64,000 nt of DNA from JANYBV01 sp043763155. GTDB taxonomy: Bacteria; Pseudomonadota; Alphaproteobacteria; Rickettsiales; SXRF01. Positions 51,153 through 58,488 of the stretch are shown one piece after another (the stretch's first letter is position 1; each line of letters begins with the position of its first letter). Location: contig JAYULW010000065.1 in NCBI GenBank assembly GCA_043763155.1, positions 1-64,000 of the forward strand, in the 5' to 3' direction. Below the pieces are notes generated by a model. That model had not been told where the DNA came from and did not search any database. It saw only the letters and a program-made list of their open reading frames with translations. A program made the position numbers and the translations under genes.

Positions 51153-52036
51153 CCGGGTGTTCCCCGGTCTTTAAGTTGAAGCCCAATAAGATCTTTAAGC
51201 GCTGCTGTGTTTTCCGGCGTTTTGGGAATACGCATGACCCTGCGCGTGCCTTCCAGAATTTCTTTTTCCATGTCCTGATCGCTTTTAACCAGCGCGCGCT
51301 GGCGCTGCCCTGCTTCCTTGCGCTCCGCCTTGTCGCCGGTGAGGCGCTTATCTATCAATTCTATCTGATCTGGATCGAGCTGCACACGACCACCGGGTTC
51401 CACCGGGATTTCCCGTCCATCGGGGAAGACATTGGTGATGCGCACCGTTTTGGGCATGGCGCTGTTCAGTGCCACGTAAAGCGCCCAGTCGCGCCCCCTG
51501 CCCTGCTCTTGGCCGAGGGAGCGTTCGTATTCTTCCTTGCCGCTTTCCAGCTTTACCACTTTCCAGCCTTTTTTCGCTTCGTCGGCCATGAGCTGAATGT
51601 TGCGGATAAAGCTGGGAACGGCGCGGTCGAAGGCTTCCGGTTCCAGCGCTATGATGCGCACATGGTCGTCTTCGGGTTCGTAATAGGCCTTGCGCGTTTT
51701 TTCGCCTTTGGGCGTATCAATATAAGCGCTTCCCAGCGATTCGCCGAGCATGGGGTCCAGTATGTCTTCGGTGAAGCCCTGCGGCAGGGGAATGCGTTTT
51801 TGCATAGGGGTGTAGCCCGCTGCGAAAATATCGGTTTCGGCGATGCGCTCTCTTTTGCCGGTATTGCGCAGGGCATCGAAAAAATCGTTAGACACCAGCG
51901 CGCTGATGGCTTCGTCCTTATCGAGATATTGCCATGGTTCCTTAGGCAGGTCTTTGAGGGCGCTTACGGTGCGTTCAAATAAGGTGGGCAAGCGCTTACA
52001 GGCTGAAACGTTCGCCAAGATAGACGCGGCGCACAT
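51149..52036 (-). CDS. Unknown 295-residue protein downstream of lptB
   Basis: Not recognised. It is soluble, with many charged residues, and beta-strand stretches such as RIIALEPEAFDRAV and RDWALYVALN. No signal peptide is clear. The ATG at 52036 overlaps lptB by 41 bases; a TTG at 51988 just after the lptB stop is the alternative start. It follows lptB in the kdsD-lptC-lptA-lptB operon, so it is co-transcribed with LPS export genes, but nothing in the sequence ties it to that pathway. The general style resembles the unknown gene at 57631, without clear homology by eye. Confidence 0.55.
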   Translation of the reverse strand: MCAASILANVSACKRLPTLFERTVSALKDLPKEPWQYLDKDEAISALVSNDFFDALRNTGKRERIAETDIFAAGYTPMQKRIPLPQGFTEDILDPMLGESLGSAYIDTPKGEKTRKAYYEPEDDHVRIIALEPEAFDRAVPSFIRNIQLMADEAKKGWKVVKLESGKEEYERSLGQEQGRGRDWALYVALNSAMPKTVRITNVFPDGREIPVEPGGRVQLDPDQIELIDKRLTGDKAERKEAGQRQRALVKSDQDMEKEILEGTRRVMRIPKTPENTAALKDLIGLQLKDRGTPG

Positions 52037-52796
52037 CCACGTTATTCACGATTTCAGATGGCGTGCCTTCCATCAGCACGGTGCCGTCATGCATGATGTA
52101 GGCGCGGTCAATGATGTCGAGGGTTTCGCGCACGTTGTGGTCGGTGATGAGTACGCCGATGCCACGATTTTTCAGGTGTTTTACCAGTTTGCGCACGTCA
52201 TCTACCGCGATGGGGTCAATACCTGCCAGGGGTTCATCGAGCAGGATGAACGCAGGGCGGCTGGCCAGCGCGCGGGCGATTTCCACGCGGCGGCGCTCGC
52301 CGCCGGAAAGGGTGATACCTTGGGCCATGCGCAGGTGGGTGATGGAGAATTCGGCCAGCAGCTCGTCAAGCATCACCTGGCGGTTGGCGGGGTCTGGCTC
52401 AGAGATTTCCAGCACCGAGAGAATATTTTGCTCCACCGACAGGCCGCGGAAAATGGAAGCTTCCTGCGGGAGGTAGCCGATGCCGAGGCGGGCGCGGCGG
52501 TACATGGGCAACTTGGTAATGTCTTGCCCGTCGAGCTTGATTTCGCCGGTGTCGGGGCGGATGAGGCCGGTGATCATGTAGAAGCAGGTGGTTTTGCCCG
52601 CGCCGTTGGGGCCTAGCAGGCCCACGGCTTCGCCACGGCGCAAACGCAAGCTCACATCGCGCACCACGGGGCGGCTGGAGTAGCGCTTGCCGATATGCTC
52701 CACTTCAAGCCCGATGGCGCTTTCGACCAGGCGGGGGCCGCCGGACTCGTCGGTGGCTTCGGGTGGTTTGCCGGGTTTGCCGCGCAGTTTGCTCAT
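51996..52796 (-). CDS. lptB: LPS export ABC transporter ATPase LptB
   Basis: LptB powers LPS extraction from the inner membrane with LptFG. The 266-residue product has Walker A GPNGAGKT (62-69), Q-loop GYLPQEASIFRGL, signature LSGGERRRVE, Walker B FILLDEP and the switch His in DHNVRETL. An N-terminal extension of about 28 residues precedes the ABC domain. The start at 52796 lies 1 base after the lptA stop and gives a normal N-terminus. It is part of kdsD-lptC-lptA-lptB. Confidence 0.96.
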   Translation of the reverse strand: MSKLRGKPGKPPEATDESGGPRLVESAIGLEVEHIGKRYSSRPVVRDVSLRLRRGEAVGLLGPNGAGKTTCFYMITGLIRPDTGEIKLDGQDITKLPMYRRARLGIGYLPQEASIFRGLSVEQNILSVLEISEPDPANRQVMLDELLAEFSITHLRMAQGITLSGGERRRVEIARALASRPAFILLDEPLAGIDPIAVDDVRKLVKHLKNRGIGVLITDHNVRETLDIIDRAYIMHDGTVLMEGTPSEIVNNVDVRRVYLGERFSL

Positions 52797-52797
52797 G

Positions 52798-53412
52798 TTA
52801 TTTTTTGTCCTTTTCGGGCACGAAGAGTGCGCGCACGCGCTTTTTGCCACCTGTGCCGCCGGATGCGGTGGCGGCTGCGCCTGCTTCGCTTACGATTTTG
52901 CTTTTGCCGGTTGCGAAATTATAGACGAGGTTTTCGCCTTCCAGCACGTTTTTGCCGCGGGTCAGGACCACATGTCCATTCAGGTGGATTTCCTGCTCGT
53001 CCACGTCGTATGTGGCGGTTGCGCCGCTGGCGGTTTCTTCAGGCGTGGCGAGAAATACGTTGCCTACCGCATCAATTTTTTTAATAGCGTTTTCTTCCTT
53101 GGCGGCTGCTTTGGGGGCTTTTTTGCCCTTGGCCTCTTCGCGCTTGGCGTAGAACACATTCATGCTGTCGGCGGTCAGGCGCAGATCGCCCTGAATGGCC
53201 ACCACATGGCCGGTAAACGTTGCTTTGCTTTCTTCCTGCAGCACTTCCAGCGAGTCGGCGGTGACTTCGATGGGGGTGTGGTTGTCGCGCTTTTTGCCGA
53301 AGGAGGCAACAGGCTCAGCTTTTTTGGCGGATTTAGCGGCGGCGGGGCCGGAAACACCCAAGGCCAGCGTGGCTGCGAGGATGCAAATAACTGTCAGACG
53401 TGCGTCTTTCAT
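52798..53412 (-). CDS. lptA: LPS transport periplasmic protein LptA
   Basis: LptA forms the periplasmic bridge for LPS between LptC and the outer membrane complex. The 204-residue product has a signal peptide (cleavage after PAAA, about residue 26) and the OstA-type beta-jellyroll repeats (DSLEVLQEESKATFTGHVVAIQGDLRLTADS, in two parts). A Lys/Ala-rich loop sits in the middle (EAKGKKAPKAA). The C-terminal tail is basic (KKRVRALF). Neighbours lptC and lptB confirm the assignment. Confidence 0.93.
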   Translation of the reverse strand: MKDARLTVICILAATLALGVSGPAAAKSAKKAEPVASFGKKRDNHTPIEVTADSLEVLQEESKATFTGHVVAIQGDLRLTADSMNVFYAKREEAKGKKAPKAAAKEENAIKKIDAVGNVFLATPEETASGATATYDVDEQEIHLNGHVVLTRGKNVLEGENLVYNFATGKSKIVSEAGAAATASGGTGGKKRVRALFVPEKDKK

Positions 53413-53417
53413 AGGGC

Positions 53418-54002
53418 CTAACGATACAATTTGATTCTTACCGAATCGTTAAAACGAATGGATTTTCCATGCTCTGCCACGGAGAAACCTTTAGCTTTGA
53501 GCGTGCCCATCGGTCCCTGCCCTTCGACAGATGCGTCACCGTAGGCGCTGCCCTTCTGGATGTCAACGTTCACATGATCGGTGCGGAACTCGTAGCCGTT
53601 GTCGTAGAATACATCTACGCCGCTGGTTAGTTCCAGTTGTTTGGTGAGCAGGTTCAGCTTGCCCTGCCCGGCATTCAGCGCGATCCAGACGCCTTTTTCC
53701 ATGGCGATGTCGGCGCGGATGTTGGTCAGCGACACATTGTCCTTGTCAAGCTGGATGGCTTTGTCGGCCATGACGGTGTAGGGGCGGTTATTGCCGTCCA
53801 CGCCCTGATAATGCGGGTTGGCCATGATATTTTGCAGGATTGCGCTGGTTTTGGACATGTTTGAAAATACTACACGGGCGCTGTTTTCGCTGCTGCTGTC
53901 GGAGCCGACCCAGATGATGGCCGCCACAAGCGCTGCCACCAGCAGCCATAAAAAGCGCTTGGAGAGCGAGACAAAGCGCGTGTAATGCGCGTGTGGGCTC
54001 AT
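53418..54002 (-). CDS. lptC: LPS export protein LptC
   Basis: LptC is the inner-membrane-anchored link between LptBFG and LptA. The 194-residue product has one N-terminal helix (residues 17-33, RFLWLLVAALVAAIIWV) and a periplasmic beta-jellyroll. The jellyroll has the family pattern NRPYTVMADKAIQ and FRTDHVNVDIQKG. Length and order match alphaproteobacterial LptC. It overlaps kdsD as ATGA at its start and precedes lptA by 5 bases. Confidence 0.92.
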   Translation of the reverse strand: MSPHAHYTRFVSLSKRFLWLLVAALVAAIIWVGSDSSSENSARVVFSNMSKTSAILQNIMANPHYQGVDGNNRPYTVMADKAIQLDKDNVSLTNIRADIAMEKGVWIALNAGQGKLNLLTKQLELTSGVDVFYDNGYEFRTDHVNVDIQKGSAYGDASVEGQGPMGTLKAKGFSVAEHGKSIRFNDSVRIKLYR

Positions 54003-54982
54003 GCGATTCCGGCGCGCAGGCAGTCGTGGATGTGGATGATGCCCACGGGCTTCTGGCCATCCATGGCGAAGAGCGTGGTGATGGAGCGCTGGTTCATGAT
54101 GCCCAATGCTTCGGCGGCCAGTGCGCCTTCGCGGATGGTGGTGGGGTTGGGGGTCATGACGGCGTCGGCCTTCATCTGCAGCAAATCTTCGGCCATGTGC
54201 CTGCGCAAATCACCGTCGGTGATGATGCCCAGCAAGGCCCCTGCCCCATCCACCACGCCTGCGGTGCCGAAGGCTTTGGTGGTCATGGTGATGATAACGT
54301 CGCGCATTAAATCCGTGCTTTTGACCAGCGGCAGTTCGGTGTGCATGAGGTCGGACACACGGATGAAGGCCTTGCCCAGCTTGCCGCCGGGGTGGAAAAC
54401 CGAGAAATGTTCCTTGGTGAAGCCACGGCGCTCCATGAGGGCGACGGCGAGTGCATCGCCCAGTGCCATCATCATGGTGGTAGACGTTGTGGGGGCGTCG
54501 GTGGGTGGGGCTTCGGGGGTTGCGGGCAGCACCATGGCCACGTCGGCGGCTTCGACCAGCATGGAGGTTTGCCTGCGCACCATGGCGATGAGCGGGATGC
54601 TGAAACGCTTGCAGTAGCCGATGATGGCGGTGAGTTCGGCGGTTTCGCCGGAATTGGAAAGGGCGAGGACCACATCGTCGGGTGTGATCATGCCGAGGTC
54701 GCCGTGGCTGGCTTCGCCGGGATGCACGAAGTGGGCGGGTGTGCCGGTGCTTGCAAACGTGGCGGCGATTTTGCGGGCTACGTGGCCGCTCTTGCCCATG
54801 CCGCTGATGATGACGCGGCCATTGCTGGCGGCGATAGTTTCGACCGCTTTGGCGAAGTCTTCGCCCAGCGTGTCGCTGAGTGCGGAAAGCCCTGCGATTT
54901 CCTGCGCGATGCAGGCGCGGCCATGCGCAATATCGCTAGCGGCGTTATTGTGGGGTGCGGCTTTGGCAGGCTGTTTAGGCAT
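53999..54982 (-). CDS. kdsD: D-arabinose 5-phosphate isomerase (KpsF/GutQ type)
   Basis: KdsD interconverts ribulose 5-phosphate and arabinose 5-phosphate, the first step to Kdo for LPS. The 327-residue product has a sugar isomerase (SIS) domain (residues about 35-180, with GMGKSGHVARKIAATFASTG in two parts and SNSGETAEL). Two CBS domains follow (from about 210), the second with GIITDGDLRRHM. The start at 54982 gives the family N-terminus; longer frames add hydrophobic residues without a match. It heads the kdsD-lptC-lptA-lptB operon. Confidence 0.93.
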   Translation of the reverse strand: MPKQPAKAAPHNNAASDIAHGRACIAQEIAGLSALSDTLGEDFAKAVETIAASNGRVIISGMGKSGHVARKIAATFASTGTPAHFVHPGEASHGDLGMITPDDVVLALSNSGETAELTAIIGYCKRFSIPLIAMVRRQTSMLVEAADVAMVLPATPEAPPTDAPTTSTTMMMALGDALAVALMERRGFTKEHFSVFHPGGKLGKAFIRVSDLMHTELPLVKSTDLMRDVIITMTTKAFGTAGVVDGAGALLGIITDGDLRRHMAEDLLQMKADAVMTPNPTTIREGALAAEALGIMNQRSITTLFAMDGQKPVGIIHIHDCLRAGIA

Positions 54983-55072
54983 GTGGTATCTCAAAATTGG
55001 CAAATTGGCTAAGAATGGCGGCCACCATAGCATTTTTGGGGCATAATGAGAAGCCCAAATGCCGCTTTTAGC

Positions 55073-55684
55073 CTAGCTATGGGCGAAAAGGTCTTCGTTT
55101 TCCCAGCCAGCGAGGTCGAGTTCGGCGCGGTAGGGCAGGAAATTGAAGCAGGATTGCGCCAGTTCCGTGCGGCCTTCACGCTCGATCATCATTTCCAGTT
55201 TTGCCTTCAGGCGGTGCAGGTAATGCACGTCGCTTGCCGCATATTCAATCTGCTCAGGGCTTAGGTTTTCTGCGCCCCAGTCGGAGCTTTGCTGCTGCTT
55301 GGAGATGTCGAGGCCGAGGAGTTCGCGGCAGATGTCTTTGTAGCCGTGGCGGTCGGTGTAGGTGCGCGCTAAGCGGCTGGCGGTACGGGTGCAATAGACC
55401 GGGTTGGTGCGCACGCCGAGATAGTGGCGCATGATGGACAGGTCGAAGCGGGCGAAATGGAAGATTTTGGTGCGCTTGGGGTCGGTCAGGAGTTTTACGA
55501 GGTTCGGGGCGTCGTATGTGCCATCGAATTTCACGAGGTGGGCGTCGCCATTACCGTCGGAAAGCTGCACGAGACAGAGGCGGTCGCGCTTGTTGTTCAG
55601 GCCCATGGCTTCGGTATCCACGGCAATATCGCCCTTGAAGGTCACGCTTGCGGGCAGGTCGCCCTTGTGCAGGTAGTTTGTAAT
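55073..55684 (-). CDS. RNase D-like 3'-5' exonuclease, probable AUU start
   Basis: The 203-residue protein is a single DEDD exonuclease domain. It has D23 and E25 of Exo I (VDTEAMGL), FHFARFDLSIM with the Exo II Asp, and YAASDVHYL with Exo III Tyr/Asp. RNase D trims 3' ends of tRNA and other RNAs; the HRDC domain is absent, as in short alphaproteobacterial forms. No ATG, GTG or TTG stands at a good distance from the ribosome site. The GAGGAG at 55697-55692 is 7 bases from an ATT codon, which aligns with the usual family start. A TTG at 55732 is in frame but has no ribosome site. Confidence 0.85.
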   Translation of the reverse strand: MTNYLHKGDLPASVTFKGDIAVDTEAMGLNNKRDRLCLVQLSDGNGDAHLVKFDGTYDAPNLVKLLTDPKRTKIFHFARFDLSIMRHYLGVRTNPVYCTRTASRLARTYTDRHGYKDICRELLGLDISKQQQSSDWGAENLSPEQIEYAASDVHYLHRLKAKLEMMIEREGRTELAQSCFNFLPYRAELDLAGWENEDLFAHS

Positions 55685-55691
55685 GGCCCGT

Positions 55692-55698
55692 CTCCTCT
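55692..55698 (-). promoter_or_regulatory. Ribosome binding site for an AUU start
   Basis: The minus strand reads AGAGGAG at 55698-55692, with a 7-base gap (ACGGGCC) to the ATT codon at 55684-55682. This is one of the stronger ribosome sites in the window. Its spacing is ideal for the ATT and 19 bases from the next candidate, a CTG, so it decides the start of the RNase D-like gene. Confidence 0.6.
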
Positions 55699-55882
55699 GG
55701 ATAAAATGTAATGCCTTGTTTTTGTAAATCAATTGCGTGGGCGGGCAAGTGTTTTATTTGGGCGATAGACGGCATTTTATATATATACGATTGATTTTGT
55801 TGTATTTTTTCGCTTCTAGCGCTTGCCGGAAGGCAGGGATGCTGGTAGGCTTTAAAAAGTATCCTTTAGTGGAGCTACGCTT

Positions 55883-56047
55883 GTGCGCCTGTTACTGGCA
55901 TTCCTGCGCGATGAAGACGGTACAGCCATGATCGAATATGGGCTGATCGCCAGCATGATTTCTATCGTCGCGCTCAGCTCGATGTATGCCATCGGCGGGC
56001 AGGTGCAGGTGTTTTTCGATGATATGGTGACGTCACTAGGCCGCTGA
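55883..56047 (+). CDS. flp: Flp/Fap-type pilin
   Basis: This 54-residue gene starts with GTG, 8 bases after a GGAG site at 55871-55874. The sequence has the Flp prepilin pattern. A short charged leader (RDEDG) is cleaved after Gly13, followed by TAMIEYGLIA with Glu at the fifth position of the mature chain and the Glu-Tyr pair. A hydrophobic helix of about 25 residues runs to the C-terminal VFFDDMVTSL. TadV would cleave it and the Tad machine would assemble it. It is orphan here, between the RNase D-like gene and tRNA-Cys; a TadD-like lipoprotein lies 50 kb away. Confidence 0.88.
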   Translation: MRLLLAFLRDEDGTAMIEYGLIASMISIVALSSMYAIGGQVQVFFDDMVTSLGR

Positions 56048-56053
56048 AGGAAA

Positions 56054-56128
56054 TGGAGGCCAGGGGGAGAATCGAACTCCCGAATACAGGATTTGCAGTC
56101 CCGTGCATTACCACTTTGCTACCTAGCC
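56054..56128 (-). tRNA. tRNA-Cys (GCA)
   Basis: The minus strand folds into a cloverleaf. The acceptor arm is GGCTAGG (56128-56122) with CCTGGCC. TA joins it to the D arm GCAAAGTGGTAATGC. The anticodon loop CTGCAAA has GCA, which reads Cys codons. The TPsiC arm carries the GTTCGATTC pattern. The discriminator is U and CCA is encoded at 56056-56054. One T-G wobble pair is in the acceptor stem. The gene follows flp by 6 bases on the opposite strand. Confidence 0.95.
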
Positions 56129-56223
56129 TCAGGCTTCCCAAACGCCGTGAGGGTGCTGTTATACTGGCGGAATGCGCGCATGGTCAAGGTCAAAACCGTG
56201 CGTATGCCGTATATTCCTCTATT

Positions 56224-57555
56224 TTAATGCTTTTTGACGATCGTGCCAAACAGGTCGTAGGCGTCGGCGTCTTCAATCGTCACGGGCACGATGGTTCCGG
56301 GAAGCACGCGGCCTGAGGATTTTACATGCACCACGCCGTCGATTTCCGGGGCGTCGGCATGGGAGCGGCCAATGATGCCTTCGGGCGTTACTTCGTCAAT
56401 CAGCACGTCCAGCGTTTTGCCGATTTTGCGTTGCAGGCGACCCGCGGAGATGCCTTGCTGCACTTCCATGAAGCGGTTCCAGCGTTCTTCTTTCACTTCT
56501 TCGCTCACATGGTTTTCAAGCGCGTTTGAATCTGCGTCGGACACGTTTTCGTAGCGGAAGCACCCTACCCTATCGAGCTGGGCTTCTTGCAACCAGTCGA
56601 GCATGAACTGGAAATCTTCTTCGGTTTCGCCGGGGAAGCCGACGATGAAGGTGGAGCGCACGGTGAGGTCGGGCACGGCTTTGCGCCATCCGGCGATGCG
56701 TTCCAGCACCTTCTCCTGATTGGCGGGGCGACGCATGGATTTGAGCACTTTGGGGCTGGCGTGCTGGAAGGGAATGTCGAGATACGGCAGGATTTTGCCT
56801 GCGTTCATCAGCTCCATCACTTCGTCTACATGCGGGTATGGGTAGACGTAATGCAGGCGCACCCATGCGCCCAGTTCGCCGAGTTCGCGGCAGAGGTCGA
56901 GGAACTTTGCGCGCACCTCCCTGCCCTGCCATTGGCTGGCGGCGTATTTGGTATCAATGCCGTAGGCGCTGGTGTCTTGGGACACGACGAGCAGTTCTTT
57001 CACGCCGGATTTCACGAGGTTTTCGGCTTCTTGCAGCACTTCGGCAGCGGGGCGGCTTACGAGGTCGCCGCGCAGTTTGGGGATGATGCAGAAAGAGCAG
57101 CGGTTGTTGCAGCCTTCGGAAATTTTCAGGTACGCGTAGTGGCGGGGCGTGAGTTTTACGCCGCCGAGTGGCACCAGATTCTGGTACGGGTCGTGCAGCG
57201 GGGGGATGGCTTTGTGAACCGCAGTTACCACAGATTCATACTGCGCGGGGCCAGTGATGGATAATACATCGGGGTATTTGCTGCGGATGAGTTCGGGCGT
57301 TGCGCCCATGCAGCCAGTGACGATGACTTTGCCGTTTTCGGCCAGTGCTTCGCCAATGGCGGAGAGCGATTCTTCGCGCGCGGAATCGAGGAAGCCGCAG
57401 GTATTGACGATCACCACGTCGGCGTTGCCGTAGTCGCCGGAGAATTCATAGCCTTCGGAGCGCAGCTGGGTCAGGATGCGTTCGGAGTCCACCAATGCTT
57501 TGGCGCAGCCGAGACTTACGAAACCGACTTTGGGTGCTGTTGCTTGTTTTGCCAT
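56224..57555 (-). CDS. rimO: Ribosomal protein S12 methylthiotransferase RimO
   Basis: RimO adds methylthio to Asp88 of ribosomal protein S12. The 443-residue product has the UPF0004 domain with C17, C53 and C82, which hold one Fe-S cluster. The radical-SAM motif is C149-x3-C153-x2-C156 (SEGCNNRCSFCIIPK), and a C-terminal TRAM domain runs from about residue 375. The SLGCAKALVDSE opening and KLRGDLVSR after the SAM motif favour RimO over MiaB. It is followed by tRNA-Cys on the same strand, with about 95 bases in between. Confidence 0.94.
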   Translation of the reverse strand: MAKQATAPKVGFVSLGCAKALVDSERILTQLRSEGYEFSGDYGNADVVIVNTCGFLDSAREESLSAIGEALAENGKVIVTGCMGATPELIRSKYPDVLSITGPAQYESVVTAVHKAIPPLHDPYQNLVPLGGVKLTPRHYAYLKISEGCNNRCSFCIIPKLRGDLVSRPAAEVLQEAENLVKSGVKELLVVSQDTSAYGIDTKYAASQWQGREVRAKFLDLCRELGELGAWVRLHYVYPYPHVDEVMELMNAGKILPYLDIPFQHASPKVLKSMRRPANQEKVLERIAGWRKAVPDLTVRSTFIVGFPGETEEDFQFMLDWLQEAQLDRVGCFRYENVSDADSNALENHVSEEVKEERWNRFMEVQQGISAGRLQRKIGKTLDVLIDEVTPEGIIGRSHADAPEIDGVVHVKSSGRVLPGTIVPVTIEDADAYDLFGTIVKKH

Positions 57556-57602
57556 AGAATCCTGCGTTTTTGATGCCCCCGTCTTTACCCTGATTAGCGC
57601 CT

Positions 57603-57626
57603 GAAAACAAGCGTTTGTGCGCTTTT
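57603..57626 (-). terminator. Possible weak terminator after the 57631 gene
   Basis: On the minus strand AAGCG and CGCTT form a 5-bp stem with a 6-base loop (57624-57609), followed by GTTTT. It lies just after the stop of the unknown gene at 57631. The short stem and interrupted T run make it a weak candidate. Confidence 0.3.
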
Positions 57627-57630
57627 GGGC

Positions 57631-58401
57631 TTAGCCGCGTTCCGGGGCTGTGCGCAATGTGACGGATGCCACTGTTTTTTCTAGATATTGCAGGGTTTCT
57701 GCCACGCGGTCATACGGCACGTTAAACGACACGGTGGCGGGTTTATCCGCTACCGGCCACACGGTTACTTTTTTACGGTCGCGGCGCAAATCGTCGGCAA
57801 TCTGGCTGAGTACGGGCCAGTTGGCTTCGCGCTTGGCCACGGAATGGCGCGAAATATGGGTTTCTTTTTTTGCGTCTATCGCAGGGCCTGCTTCGGAATA
57901 ATCGTCGCGGAACCACTCGGCGGCCACTGCTTTCCTGTCCTTGCCCAAGAGTATATCGTGGGTTTGTTCGGGCATGGAAAGAACCATTTTGCAGGCGGCT
58001 TTGTCGGTGTTGTCCATGTCCACGCACACGCTTGGGGATTTGGTTTCGTCATGGCCCACGGTAAACCAGCGGCGCTGCGGTTCGTAGCGTTCCAAGCGCT
58101 CGGTGTACAGCTCGTTTAGCTGCACCATCTGCGATAAATCTTCGGGGCGGGTGGCAAGGAATTTCACCGCCGGGTTGGCGTCATGCGTCAGGGTGTCTAC
58201 CTGGCCGATGCCTTGTTTTTCAATCTCGGTGGCAAGCTCGGCGAGGATGCGGTTTCCCAGCTCGATCTGAGGAGCGGAAAGTTTGGGCCTGCTTTCGCCC
58301 TTGGGCTGGCTCTGGTAGCGCAGCACCACATCGCCCTCCACTTCCTGAAGCGAGAACTTCATTCCCTGCACTATAAACTGCTTAAAAACCGGCTTTTCCA
58401 C
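57631..58401 (-). CDS. Unknown 256-residue soluble protein
   Basis: Not recognised. It has no signal peptide or membrane helix. A short N-terminal beta part (FIVQGMKFSLQEVEGDVVLRY) is followed by a helix and a mixed region with conserved-looking WFTVGHDE and VCVDMDN. A C-terminal alpha/beta end (ATVSFNVPYDRVAETLQYLEKTV in two parts) resembles a small ferredoxin-like fold, by eye only. It stands between rnj and rimO on the same strand, with 75 bases to rimO. Confidence 0.6.
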   Translation of the reverse strand: MEKPVFKQFIVQGMKFSLQEVEGDVVLRYQSQPKGESRPKLSAPQIELGNRILAELATEIEKQGIGQVDTLTHDANPAVKFLATRPEDLSQMVQLNELYTERLERYEPQRRWFTVGHDETKSPSVCVDMDNTDKAACKMVLSMPEQTHDILLGKDRKAVAAEWFRDDYSEAGPAIDAKKETHISRHSVAKREANWPVLSQIADDLRRDRKKVTVWPVADKPATVSFNVPYDRVAETLQYLEKTVASVTLRTAPERG

Positions 58402-58488
58402 GATTGTCCCTCAGCGTCATTACCATCCCATTATAGCGGGGAAGCTTTAATAAAGCATTTCCAGCATTAAATGGAGCAATATCAATAA

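Noticed and set aside
58440..58470. GCTTTA/TAAAGC palindrome after rnj
   Set aside because: The arms are almost touching with no room for a loop, and no T run follows. Not reported as terminator.
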